The translations under genes and the position numbers were made by a program. The notes beneath the pieces were generated by a model. The model did no database searches and had not been told where the DNA came from. It saw nothing but the letters and a program-made list of their open reading frames with translations. Shown in pieces: positions 34,391-45,659 of a DNA stretch of 64,000 nt (position 1 is the first letter of the stretch; each line of letters opens with the position of its first letter). Location of the stretch: the NCBI RefSeq assembly GCF_047948215.1, contig NC_134458.1, positions 87,933,260 through 87,997,259 of the forward strand, written 5' to 3'. Source of the DNA: Lycorma delicatula (lineage: Eukaryota; Arthropoda; Insecta; Hemiptera; Fulgoridae).

Positions 34391-35306
34391 CTAGCTGCTA
34401 TAGGAGGCTACCTTCGAGGAATGGTCGGCTATCGGCCGACAGCTCCGAGCGAAGTGAATGGTGGACAGGTGCTTGCTGGCATTCAGGGACCTATGCGTGG
34501 CAGCGAATTATTGTCTTTATATTTAAGGTTACAAGTTAAATTTTATATTTACGATAGTCATGTATTATAGTATAGACGGGGTGCACCTACCCAGTTTAGT
34601 TTCTTCTTCTTTTTCCTGTTTAGCCTCCGGGAATTACCGTTCAGGTATTACTTCGGAGGATGAATGAGGATAGTATGTATGAGTGTAAATGAAGTATAGT
34701 CTTGTACAGACGCAGTTCGACCATTCCTGAGGTGTGTGGTTAATTGAAACCCAACCACCAAAGAACACCGGTATCCACGATCTAGTATTTAAATCCGAAT
34801 AAAAGTAACCGTCTTTACTACGACTTGAACGCTGAAACTCTAGACTTTCTAGCTGCTATAGGAGGCTACCTTCGAGGAATGGTCGGCTATCGGCCGACAG
34901 CTCCGAGCGAAGTGAATGGTGGACAGGTGCTTGCTGGCATTCAGGGACCTATGCGTGGCAGCGAATTATTGTCTTTATATTTAAGGTTACAAGTTAAATT
35001 TTATATTTACGATAGTCATGTATTATAGTATAGACGGGGTGCACCTACCCAGTTTAGTTTCTTCTTCTTTTTCCTGTTTAGCCTCCGGGAATTACCGTTC
35101 AGGTATTACTTCGGAGGATGAATGAGGATAGTATGTATGAGTGTAAATGAAGTATAGTCTTGTACAGACGCAGTTCGACCATTCCTGAGGTGTGTGGTTA
35201 ATTGAAACCCAACCACCAAAGAACACCGGTATCCACGATCTAGTATTTAAATCCGAATAAAAGTAACCGTCTTTACTACGACTTGAACGCTGAAACTCTA
35301 GACTTT
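34391..35306. repeat. Exact 458-bp tandem duplication
   Basis: Unit 1 is 34391-34848 and unit 2 is 34849-35306. By eye I found no difference between them. The junction is GACTTTC joined to TAGCTGC, with one base shared. Each unit contains the R1 3' UTR and most of a SINE; only unit 2 continues into the SINE head. The duplication is therefore younger than the SINE insertion. Confidence 0.9.
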
Positions 35307-35358
35307 CAAATCAGCTGATTTGGGAAAATGCGTTCGTCACTAAACCAACCCGGTGGGT
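35061..35358 (-). repeat. tRNA-headed SINE family A, copy in R1 3' UTR
   Basis: About 298 bp, head at the right end: minus-strand GGGTTGGTTTAGTGACGAAC (A-box-like), then CCCAAATCAGCTGATTTG and a B-box position degraded to GCGTTCAAGTC. The body carries the constant phrase ending CAATTAACCACACACCTCAG. It is flanked by TACCCAGTTTAGTTT (35046-35060) and TACCCAATTTAGTTT (35359-35373), a 15-bp target duplication with one difference. A truncated partner lies at 34603-34848 because of the tandem duplication. Confidence 0.82.
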
Positions 35359-35599
35359 TACCCAATTTAGTTTAATATATGACAAGTGAACGGCTGGACA
35401 CAAAAGCTTATACCGTTCACGCTATTAGGTTAGCTCTAGGAGCTAAATAAGATATTGGTCGCTTAAACTGTGTGAGGCACAGTAGCCCTTCATGGCACGG
35501 ACATTCGGTCTTATGCTTCAAGGTGACCGAATGGGGTGGTGGCGGGACAAATGCCAGTAAACCAAATGAGGAAAGGTATTGTACAGAGACAAGCTAGGT

Positions 35600-37182
35600 A
35601 GGATGACATAGTTTTGATTTAAACATTAAAACGTAATCAGGTAATTAGGGATGCAAGGAGGGTAAAAATGATACAAGAAGCCCTATATTGAGATATTTAA
35701 AATATATAACTGAAGAGATAGGTTTTTATAATTACATCGTGGCTAAAAATTTAGCACAAATTAAAAAATAATGGGAAAATAGCATCAAACCAGTAAAATT
35801 ATTAATGAATTTAAAAATACTCCAGACAACGGAAGTTACAAGAGTTATTTTTTAAGTGTTTTGTCGTCTGTAATTTTATAATCAGGCAACAATAATAATA
35901 TAGATTAAAATTACCGTATTTAATGTAGATTAAATTCGCCGAAAATGTGTACAATTTAAAGAATGTTAAATAAAACCAGTTAACAATGAGAAATTTAATT
36001 AACTTTTTTTTTACAGTGTATAGTTATTATCTTTGGTAAATGTGGTATTAAAACAAAAAGTTTGATTACAGTGAACACATATGTGTCTTGAATGAGTAAA
36101 TTAATACACGTCACAAATGCATTAAAAAAAAAACTGTAATTTAAATACAATAGTATTTATTTAAAGATTTTTTATTTGTATATTCATTTTTTGGGGGGGG
36201 GGGGGGGTTACACCCCTCTTACTGTTAACATTATTAATGGATACAAGTGAAAACCATATGCATCTTTATTACCGTTCGGAAATTAAAATATTTAAAATAA
36301 AATATAGAAATATTGAAGCGAAAAGAAAATTTGTTAAATGCTTTGAAAATAACGTCATTTATGTTTTATATTATATACATTACTACCTTATGAAATATGT
36401 ATTAATTTAGAATTAAGCTGGTGGGAATGCTTACATATTTTGACGTCACTATAGTAAATGAAAATCAGTTTAGTGACATTGCGTGGCAAAAAGGTTGTTC
36501 AATTAAAAGAGCATGAAAAATATATAATAGGTAATTTTTTACTTAGGCGCAGCTGAAATTAAGCCTTTTCGTTGAATTTAAAAAGAATGATATTTTTTGC
36601 TCGGTGGAAGGGGTTGGAAATTATTGCAATGTATTGATCGCCACAGTGGAAAAAAACATCAACGTATCGAACGTGTTAAATGATATTCAGAGTTTCTTGA
36701 ATTCCTATTTATTCTTAACGATTGTAATTCTGTGCAAGAAAATATCCATTACCCTAATATTTTTTTCGTAATCGAGCGAAGATAGCGTATAAAATGAACT
36801 GGTTCTTTCTTCTATAGAAAGGAGTACTTATTTGTTACTTTACAATATCTCTCCAGGCCTTTTTTAAAGGCTGTTTCGCATGTAAACACTTACATGATTA
36901 CTTACTTTCACTGTAAGTAATGATGCTCATTATACAGACATCAGTAGGATAATCGACATACTGTTTGTTTTACGAGTATATTCGGATCAGTAAATAGGTA
37001 ATTGGTAAACCACTTCAGTGCAGTACAGTCTGTTCACAATGCTAAACACCAAAACGACTGAACAGAAATAAGAGCATTGTACTGTATTCTGCTTCAAGTT
37101 GTTTTTAAGATATAATTTTTCAAACACCAAATTTTTTTTGTGTTCCTTATTACAGTTAAATAGCCATGAAAATAAAAAGGGA

Positions 37183-37213
<31 letters not shown>

Positions 37214-38095
37214 GCCCAAATAAATTTGCGTAAAACTAGATAAAAAATTTATAGAAAACAAAATTTTCAATATTTGTGCAGGAAAAAAGCAAAGCTGCTG
37301 ATTAAATTTCACGATTACAATAATTTGTTTTAAATAAAATATTTAACAACTGCAAATATAATTTTTAATTATTAATTTATTCTTATTACAACAGGATACT
37401 GCTATAATATTAATATGAAAACTAAAGACCTTTCTTCTTTTTTTTACTATTTCTAAGAAGGGTATTTTTCTCCCATGTGATCATATCCGTCCCCTCTTTC
37501 TCATTCTAAAAGATAACCTGTTTCTTTTTTGTTAAAACTTCTATAGTTCCCTTGTTCTGCAAAATCATCCCATCAACTAGAATGAAAGTTTTTTACCGCA
37601 TAAAAAAAAATTAAAATGGAATCCGAAATGTAATTTCACGGGCATTGTTTTTTTTTTTATTGTTTAAAAATACAATAAAGATATACGAGTGTTTTAATAC
37701 ATGAGAGGAAATTAAAAAGAACCTTCTTTTTTTAAAAATTTAGTATTTACTTTCATGTGACACTACCTTACAAACTGAAAAACAAATTGCTAAAATTTTG
37801 TTTCCGAATTTATTATTGCTTTTTATTTATTTTATGTAACAAAACAAAACTGTGAGTAAATATTTTTTGAAAACTTCCAAATTTTATGTAAAAAAAGAAA
37901 AACTTATAAATTTATTCTGTTCACGCTAATTAAAATATATTTTACATTTATAATTGTCTAATACATAGAGATACATTTGTTTATATTCAAATATCTAAAC
38001 TTTTATCTGGTAATTAACTTGCTAACTGATGCGGTCAGAACATAGTGAAGATATATTAAAGTATGTAATAAACAATTGTGTGGTTTACGAGTCGA
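35600..38095. other. AT-rich intergenic, no supportable gene
   Basis: Contains a run of 15 G's (36193-36207) and a (TA)n tract (37183-37210). Chance ORFs only. Confidence 0.5.
36193..36207 (+). repeat. G15 homopolymer
   Basis: An uninterrupted run of 15 G in otherwise AT-rich DNA, preceded by T's and followed by TTACACCCC. It can form G-quadruplex-like structure and is prone to sequencing error in length. Confidence 0.85.
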
Positions 38096-38101
38096 TCACT
38101 T

Positions 38102-38396
38102 TTTTCCTGTTTCGCCTGCGGGAATTACCGTTCAGGTATTACTTCAGAGGATGAATGAGGATGATATGTATGAGGATAAATGAAGTGTAGTCTTGTACAG
38201 TCTCAGTTCAACCGTTCCTGAAATGTGTGATTAATTGAAACCCAACCACCAAAGAGCACCGATATCCACGATCTAGTATTCAAATCCGTATAAAAGTAAC
38301 TGTTCTTTACTAGGACTTGAAAGCTGGAACTGTCGACTTCCAAATCAGCTGATTTGGGAAGGTGCGTTTGCCATTAGACCAGCCCGGTGGGTTGAC
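38102..38396 (-). repeat. SINE family A, second copy
   Basis: Minus-strand head CCCACCGGGCTGGTCTAATG (A-box-like TGGTCTAATGG), CAAATCAGCTGATTTGGAAG, and a B-box region TTTCAAGTCC. The body matches the copies at 35.2 and 48.6 kb throughout and ends at the GGCGAAACAGG-type tail. Flanks share CGATCAYTT (about 38093 and 38398), a likely 9-bp target duplication. It differs from the 35.2-kb copy at scattered positions. Confidence 0.82.
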
Positions 38397-38399
38397 CCG

Positions 38400-39780
38400 A
38401 TCATTTAGAACACAAATTCGTAATCATTTTACGGATGAGGAACAGATCTATCTCTGCTGTCGAAATTAATTATCCGATCAGCGATCTGATAAGTTGAAGA
38501 GTTTTATTCATCAGCTGTTTAATCGGAATTATTTCAGCAGACGTAGTGAAATGATAAATGGCAAGAGCGCGCGTTAGTTAGATGACAAGTACAATGCCGA
38601 TCAGAATTTGTTAAAATTTGTAATGAATGTTTTAAGAATGAAAAGGAATTTTTAGAATAAGACTTGATCAAAGACATCAGTAAAATTATTTACTTTTAAT
38701 GGAATTCTACAGCCGATGCTGCTTCTGCATCCTCAGTTTACACTTCTTTCTATTAAGATACTTCACCCTCTAGAACTGCTGCCAACACTCCCATCTGCAT
38801 TTCGTTACTTCAGCTGCGCCACGGACAACCTCTGCTCCATCTTCTAGCTGGAGCTGAACCAAGAACTTTATACTGCTGTCAACTCTCAATCCTCTTTACG
38901 CGGGTAAACCGTACCGACTATTTATTATGTGTTTAATTTATGACATCAATTCACTATTCGTTTCAGTGTACTACCGAATTTAAAATTTCTTATCTAATTT
39001 AGTTTTACGGCTGTTTTTTCTTAGTGATTACATTTTACGCTTCAATTAGCCTTGATCGGTTCTGTAAACTGTTCTACGCTTCTGAGTCTTCTTACAACAG
39101 GTCAGATTTTGTTCTTTATAAGAATAATAGATTTTACCCTGATCTGTAAAGGGGACGTAAAATTAAACCTGATAAATTTCGGTTTAGGAATTGCACAACA
39201 AATTTGATAAAGCACCGTTTAAAATCATAACTGATTCCAAATAACGTAGATGTATATAAATTACGTTATATGATGTAATAATATTAATAACGCACAAAAA
39301 TAAATAAATAATGAAAATCTGCCCTTTTACTTTATTACTTAATCATATTAATAGGCAGTTTAATGATAGCGTGTAGTAAAATCAGAATGCGCTTGCGTAT
39401 AATGCACCAAATTTTCTAAAAATGTTGCTTGTACTTTATGTAGTAACCAATAGAATGCGTGGATGCAAGAAAGACTACTCTACTTCTCAGACTAGTTTTA
39501 AAAGGCAAGCTTAAAGAAAATGTGGTAAATCATTTAAAAATCTGATAATTCATTTAAAAATCTGATAATATAGAAGGGGATAAAACGGTTAAACTTTTAA
39601 TATATAGGCTGATACAGTGGGAAAGAAGAGTTATTTACAGTTTGAACAACCAAACTACGACTAGAGCAGAAAATTTAGAAAGGCAAACTATGATTTATAG
39701 AGGAATGATATAAGGATGTTGTAGTTTGTTCAAGTTACTTTTTATTTTATAAAAGAAGCCACGTAGATGCTGAATAACAA
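38400..39780. other. Intergenic, no supportable gene
   Basis: 38700-38910 is GC-richer and repeat-like but matches nothing I recognise. A 20-bp direct repeat (ATTCATTTAAAAATCTGATA-like) lies near 39530-39570. Confidence 0.4.
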
Positions 39781-39894
39781 TTATAGCGGGTGATTCAAAT
39801 AGAACTTCACGGCTTTAAAAGCATATAAAAATTTATTGAGATAACTTACAGATTCGATTGAGATCTCATTTCATAGAAAAACACATCAAGTTTG

Positions 39895-40450
39895 TTACCT
39901 AACATTCACTTTTTTTCGATATGGCTTTCATTTGTAATGCGACATACATTGCACCAAAAGTCGATTTAATTCCAGATTGTAGCCAGCAATTCGGGCGTTA
40001 CCTCTGCAGTTGCGGCGTTAACTCGAAGTCTTACCCCAACAAAATCGGCAGGCAAAGATAAACTCACTCTTGAATGAAACCCTATAAGAAAAAATCTAGC
40101 GGGGTCAAATCTGGGAAGCGAGGCGGCCATGCAGTAGGACCTTCACCATCAATCCACCGACCTGGGAATCGATTATCAAGAAAATCTCGGACTTCTAGGC
40201 TGTAGTGAGGTGGTGCCCTCTGTTGCTGATAGTAATGGTCCATCTTGGTCATCCTCGTCTAAGTGAGACATTAGAAACGTTTGAAGTATTTCGAGATAAA
40301 CGATGCCATTTACAGTTGCCATCCTCGTGAAGAATGGTCCGACAGCATTTGTTTTTTAGGACACAAAAATCATTGATCTTACGGCTATCACGAACCTGCT
40401 GCAAAGTTTCACGAGGGTTTTCGCTACTTTTATCAGTATTTTTTTCAAGC
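39895..40450 (-). pseudogene. Mariner-like transposase, C-terminal part
   Basis: From about 40450 downwards on the minus strand: ENPRETLQQVRDSRKIN, then GPFF-like and MATVNGIVYLE, a LDEDDQDGP block, PPHYSLEVRDFLDNRFPGRW (following the second catalytic Asp region), GPTAWPPRFPDLTPLDFFL (third Asp region, very typical), and a C-terminal ATIWNRL...CNVCRITNESH-like end near 39905. Stops and frameshifts are present. It supplies the missing C-terminal half of the transposase whose HTH region is at 42.8-43.25 kb. Confidence 0.75.
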
Positions 40451-40455
40451 CTCAG

Positions 40456-42237
40456 CAGCCTCTTTTGACATCATTCCTATGGGTAATAAAGCCTTTTCAA
40501 TGACGATAGATCCATGGATTAATATTTTATGAAGACTAGGTACTATTGGATGCCATGAATATAATTTCACGTACAATTTCACTGTGTCTAAACAAAAGGC
40601 TTTGAATTTACGAATGATATTTTACGGCCGTTAGTTATAGCCTCTAAAATTAATTTTTGACGATATATTAGTCTATAATCTATGCCAGTTGTTGCCGCTC
40701 ATAACTCATAATCCATAAAATATCTTCTACTCGTATTTCCGTCATTGCTATTTCCAAATCCTGCTTTAGGACCATTTACTATTAAACCCAATTGTGATTT
40801 AAATTGCTCTTTTATCTCCATTTTTATTTGGAGATGAATGATTTGCTTATTACTTTCAGTTTTATTTGCCATTTTTTTACTAGCAGTTTATGAGCAATTC
40901 TTCAAACTATAAGATGAAGCAATCCTTCAAACAATCTTATTCTGGCATGGAGTATCGATAAGCCGAATTTCAAAAAATCTTCATTTATCTGCTTTATCGT
41001 TGTTAAATCATTAAAATTCTTGGACGAAGCTCTACAGATGTATCATTTCATTGTTGATTTAGTGTTCGTCGTGGCATTGCATACTTTAGCGTCAATAATT
41101 GTCAGCATCATGACATGTTTTACCAAAAAAGTTTTGTTTGGTAGTGTGATTCGAGTTGCTTCCAATAAACTTATTTTATTTTCAACATAACCAATTTCTT
41201 CTTTCGTCATATCTGCTGTTTCATTTACAAATTTTATTCGAATTGGTCTGAAAAATCGTGGAGATGAAGGCACTGGATTGCGCCATGTTATCTAATTTTC
41301 TTCGATACAAGACAATTGCAATGGAACAAACGAACTTTGAAAAATGCATTTTTACGTATTTTTAATGCATTTGAATCTGAATTTTTTCAAATTTTTGCTT
41401 AAATGTTGCTTGCTAGGACTAGTCACATCTCCACTTGTGCACTAAAGATAATGTGGTCTTTTTTTCAATATTCATATCCTGAACAACTTTAGACAAATAG
41501 AACAAAAACCGCTAAGCAGTGTGATTTAAAAGATCTTGAAGATCAACTCCAGCACAAGTATCTGTAATTTTAAATGATTCTTGCGTAGCATAATAGTTTT
41601 TTTTTGCCTTTTTTAGAGCTGTATAGCATGGATGGAATTTTTTATTGGAGTTCCTTATAATTTCATACTGTTTCCTTGATAGCTCAGCTTCAACGAACAT
41701 GAACAATGCTTCTTCTAATCGCTGCTTTTGTTCCTTATTTTTTGAAGATTCAATGAGCGATTTTCTACATTTTTTTGCGCGCGTTGGAGATTGTGTTAAA
41801 TCTTTATCACATTTCAAGCATCCGTTTTGCCCTCATAGCGTAACTTCATATAAGTGGACACAGTTAACTCTGCAGAACTCACTTCATTTCGAAGAGCTTC
41901 TGTTTTTCTTCTTTTGCTTCGTTTACTGGCTTCACTAAGCCAACTCGACCGTGGCTTGGCCCCAAGCCCCGGTCGAGTTCTCGTTTGTGGTATTTCAAAT
42001 ATCCGTTGAAGCGACAATAATTTCTTCTAAGAAAAATATCTTCTATGTAATGTGAAGCGATCCATCTGCGTTTTATTTCTGATTTCGTATATGATAATTT
42101 GTGCTTTATTTCCTTTAGTTGGTCCTTTGTGTAATCCTGGGAATCCAAAGAAGAAGATTCAGAATGCTCCAATTTTTTGTTTGTATCTTCACCCGGGTGC
42201 TTTCTCATTTTGTCATAGAAACGTTTCCGAGTCATAA
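40456..42237 (-). pseudogene. RAG1-like / Transib superfamily transposase relic
   Basis: Minus-strand frames in order: an N-terminal Lys-rich region (42235-41990); SEASKRSKRRKTEALRNEVS and LRYEGKTDA (about 41945-41815); SPTRAKK, FMFVEAELSRKQYEIIRNSN, CYTALKKAKKNYY and CAGVDLQDLLNHT (41790-41517); PSSPRFFRPIRIKFVNETAD (41270-41210); TIIDAKVCNATTNTKSTMK (near 41095-41040), where the first Cys of the CxxC is now a stop; FGLSILHARIRLFEGLLHL (near 40950-40895); GFGNSNDGNTSRRYF; and LYVKLYSWHPIVPSLHKILI, ending ALLPIGMMSKEAAEA (40460). The order (RPI-r-F--ET, D-G-kv-N, CxxC, HK-L-HG---IE, then Glu-Asn-Lys) parallels the RAG1 core and Transib transposases. It is degraded by stops and frameshifts. 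The last ~50 codons and both element ends are absent or unrecognised. Assignment rests on remembered family patterns. Confidence 0.6.
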
Positions 42238-42239
42238 TT

Positions 42240-42815
42240 TTGACTCCGGAGGGTCCTACAAAGAAAATTGTTATGTGCTACACAATTATTTTTTTAATTT
42301 TGCTGAGTATATACTAGTTAGAGCGATTAGCTTGGAAGTTGGAAACATTTTTAAGTAGGATGATTAAATGATATCTGTTTCTACATTATGAGATATAAGT
42401 CATGACCAAGACACATCCAAAAGTTTAATAAAGCCCTTAGAGTTAAAAAGAAAAGGTCAGACAGAAATATTAAAAACTAGATTTTTAAAATTATATCTTT
42501 CAGAAAACATTATGATGTATTATTACCAAAATTAGTAAAATGTGTTGTACATACCTGCCTATGATGCCATCCATAGTCAATAACTGGTTAAAACTTCAAA
42601 AATAACTTTGATATATTTGTTATTGCAATAAACGCCGAGAACAGACACGTTTACAATGAGCAACAATCGAATTCCGACTGAGAGCACTATGAAATGATGA
42701 GGCGGGAGATGAAAAAGGGTCGGCTCTTTATTTACCATCTATTGAAGTATCTCAGGTATAAGATTATTTTATGATACGGGTAATTCTGTGAAATCGACTT
42801 TTCTCTAGGTTTTTG
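42240..42815. other. Probable 5' non-coding part of the RAG1-like element
   Basis: Lies between the start of the RAG1-like frame and the point where mariner transposase sequence resumes. No frame of interest. I looked for the CACWRTG-type terminus expected of Transib/RAG1-like elements at the right-hand junction and did not find a convincing one; a CACTATG at about 42686 points the wrong way. Confidence 0.35.
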
Positions 42816-42817
42816 AA

Positions 42818-43255
42818 TCAAATACCCTTTTCGGCCACGGCTAGTTTGTATAGCTTCAAGTGCAATAGTTTTCGTATTACGTCCCAGTCTTTGTGGAACG
42901 CCAATCTCACGTGACGCACGTCGAGTTGATTTCTTGGGACTACATGCAAAGATTTCTCTGAGATGTTCTGCAGCAGCTCTGAGACGGATGGGCGTCCCAG
43001 TGATTTTGTATGTTTAAAAGAACAACCAGGTCTCAACAAAAGTTTGGTGCCAAGAGTAAATTCCACGCCTACTAGGAGGCTTCGTACCGTACTTTCTACG
43101 AAAATTACGTTGAACTGCAGTTTCTGACTGCGAATCGTGAAACCAAAACACACAGCGTGCACCTTCCTCATCAGTAAATGTATCCATTTTTTAACAACAC
43201 TGGTGACAGCGCTGGTGGCCAAATTCGGTACTAATGAACTGCGTGAATCAAAACG
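42818..43255 (-). pseudogene. Mariner-like transposase, N-terminal HTH part
   Basis: Minus strand, in two alternating frames: ARCVFWFHDSQSETAVQRNF then RRKYGTKPPSRRGIY (first HTH, with the typical vqR-Fr-kYg--PPsr), KHTKSLGRPSVSE (the GRP linker), ESFACSPKKSTRRASREIGV (second HTH, S-P-kSTRRasrE) and HLKLYKLAVAEK at 42825, where similarity stops abruptly. The 134-codon open frame at 42818-43222 is an overlapping wrong-frame reading for much of this stretch. Belongs with the C-terminal half at 39.9-40.4 kb. Confidence 0.75.
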
Positions 43256-43349
43256 TGATGCATTTTGCTATAAAATGAGACCACAACCTAATCTGTAAGT
43301 TATTTAGTTAAATTTTTATATGTTTTGAAGTCCTTTTTGAATTACCCGT

Positions 43350-44765
43350 GGAATAAGAGAAAATAAAGGTAATACGATTCGCTAGTAACATTCGTCTTTT
43401 GATAAAAACCAAATAGATCCTAGGTAAAACGATAAACTACATTTCTTACTACGGAACAGAATGCAAAGACAGCGGGAAATTTATATCCCCCTACTAACAG
43501 TAGAACCTGGAAACAGTTCCTTGCTACTAGGTCTCTTTTTATCGGTTGGTTATCTATTCAATGTCTGTTATATATTTGTTTTGTCTACAGAAGAAATTGT
43601 GTATTGCGTTCCGATCCTTACAAAATAAATTGAAAAATCGTTTATTCGGCTGACCTTAGGCGACTAGCAATTTATTTGCGTCTCTTTGCCGGAATTTATT
43701 ATTTTTTTAGCGGGTAATGATCGTAGACTTTAAATAAATAAATATTTAATACTAAAAAGTTAATTAAACGAAAAACATTTGAAGTAATACTAAAGTAAAG
43801 ATTTTGAATATAATACTAAGGAAGAATTTTAGTTAGGAAATAAATAAAAACAGGAAGTGAAATGTGACCGAAAGAAGGATTAAGGAAAAGGCAAATAATA
43901 TACCAGAATTATATAATTTACTTATAATTTTATTATGTAGGTAATAAAGTTACAAGGAGAGATGATGAATTCAGGAAGATATAAATCCAGATTATCATAA
44001 ACGAGAAACCTTTTCACGCAAAATAAACTTTTATTATATTAAGAATAGACTTTTATTATATCAAATATATTTCTAATAATTAGAAATTCTTAGATTATAT
44101 TAAACTTTCTGTCAGACTAAATAGAAATCTTCGTAATATATAAAATGAATTAATTTATATAAATATAGCATAAATAAATTTTATTGTTTTCTTTGTATTA
44201 CATGCATGGTTTTTTGTTTTATTTCCGGACAGGCAAGGTGTAAAAGTGTATTGTTATTACCTTTAATTAGTAAGACAGTACCATTTCGACGCTATGTCTA
44301 TATAAATAAACAGCATATAAATATAGTTTCGTATAATTCGATCGGCAACAACGTGATTAATTTTCAGGAGTCATCTAAAAAACATGTCAGTTGGGCGATA
44401 AAATGAAAAAAAAATTACCGTTAATATTTCTTTTGACAAATAAGTAAATAATAACTGTTTTATACCAAAATAAATGAATAAATATACATATATATATATT
44501 TATCCATTTTAAGCACCCAATATAAATTTTGCAAAAATATTTATACGTTCCTATGTCACATTACCATATCAGTGATGCTTTAGAACCAACGAATAGACTG
44601 CACAAACAGCTTTAGGAATAACAAATTTCTGTCAAAGATATAAAATCTTATTAGATTACGAACAAAGTGATAAAATACCTGAACTTCGAATTTTAATTTA
44701 AATGGCTTAAAATTTTCAATTTTCATTAGTTACGAGTACATAGATTAATCGAAAAAAAATTAAAA
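43350..44765. other. AT-rich intergenic, no supportable gene
   Basis: Chance ORFs only (longest 66 codons at 44206). Nothing repeated elsewhere in the window. Confidence 0.5.
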
Positions 44766-44767
44766 AC

Positions 44768-45655
44768 TGACAACACAGTTGTAGGACTTTCCCGTCACGC
44801 GGTTAAAGCCGCCTTCCCGTTAAGTCTTACAGTAGTGTGTTGTTTCTGATGCACGTCTTACACATACAACTTAATTTAAAACATTTATCATTTTATTTAA
44901 ATACTCTTTCGTTTATTTAATTCAATGATTTTAACTAAATCGCGCGCGCATACCGTGTTTAATTCGCGCGGATGTAGCGGTACTAGCGGCGACGGTCGGC
45001 GCTAACTAAACTTATGTAATTTCACAACTTATATAGAATAAATTTCGCTTGTACGACCGGTGTAGCCGCGAGACTTAACTAACTTGATACCGAGTCAACC
45101 GGGTGATCGAGTACGAGACCTAGCCAGATGAGTTACTTTATTACACTTTAAATATTATTCATTTATTTAATTCTATCGCTCACCTGTGACGTCACAACAT
45201 AGTAGTAGTTTAAGCACTTTTTTGGGGTGAGAGTGCGATTTTTCAAATATATTTTTTTCGAAAATATTATTTTTTAACCGTTAAAAAATGTGCCTAAGAA
45301 AAATATGACCTTAATTAGGCGAAATATCAAAATATTTAGGATGATCTTGTTCTACAGCCTCATTCCTTGACCTTTTAAGTTGAAAATTTAATGGCATCAA
45401 TGCCCCATATATGTCACCTGAACAAGTTTGATCAAGATCGGTCCAGTAGTTCTGAAGATATAAGGTGATTAAGAGGCCAACACCAAACACAGACACGTAT
45501 ATTCCAACATTAACATCCGAATTTTTTGGTTCCTTAGGTGTCAAAACGTGAAGATCCGGTGAAAATTGCATATGCCCAAATCAGACTGATTATAATACTT
45601 TCCCTTCTAGAGCTATAGCTATGCTATATATGTCGCTATCTAGACGGGAATACAA
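44768..45655. repeat. GC-richer repeat-like region bounded by hairpins
   Basis: The left edge is an imperfect inverted repeat: ACAACACAGTTGTAGGACTT (44771) against a right half ending GTGTGTTGT (44843). 44938-45110 is GC-rich with CG-rich words (TCGCGCGCGCAT, GCGGCGACGGTCGGCGC). 45290-45580 contains the phrase AAGATCGGTCCAGTAGTTCT, a type of sequence frequent in insect transposon tails. The right edge is a 12-bp stem, TTCCCTTCTAGA (45599) and TCTAGACGGGAA (45639-45650). Probably one or more degraded transposons; the family is unknown. Confidence 0.4.
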
Positions 45656-45659
45656 TATT

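Larger units (their letters stand above)
34363..35600 (+). mobile_element. R1 LINE 3' UTR carrying a SINE and a tandem duplication
   Basis: Untranslated tail of the R1 copy: 34363-34602, and after the SINE, about 35374-35600 (phrases such as GTGTGAGGCACAGTAGCCC). The SINE target duplication shows that both parts were once continuous. A 458-bp unit spanning UTR and SINE is present twice. A 67-codon frame at 34825-35028 is an artefact of the duplicated UTR. Confidence 0.6.
39787..43348 (-). mobile_element. Mariner-like element with ~95-bp terminal repeats, split by another transposon
   Basis: The left end CGGGTGATTCAAATAGAACT (39787) and the right end, read on the other strand, CGGGTAATTCAAAAAGGACT (43348) are terminal inverted repeats. 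They stay alignable for about 95 bp (shared CATATAAAAATTTA, ATAACTTACAGATT, TCTCATTT-ATAG). Minus-strand transposase N-terminal sequence lies next to the right end and C-terminal sequence next to the left end, so both belong to one element. Between them is a RAG1-like transposase relic. The total of 3.56 kb is more than twice a normal mariner-like element. Confidence 0.8.

Noticed and set aside
40456..42815. RSS-like CACWRTG termini for the RAG1-like element
   Set aside because: The only CACTATG (about 42686) is in the wrong orientation for a right end, and the left end is truncated within the coding region.
42818..43222. 134-codon minus-strand ORF, the longest in the window
   Set aside because: Real mariner HTH motifs are split between this frame and a neighbouring one, so the open frame is a by-product of a frameshifted transposase and not a gene.
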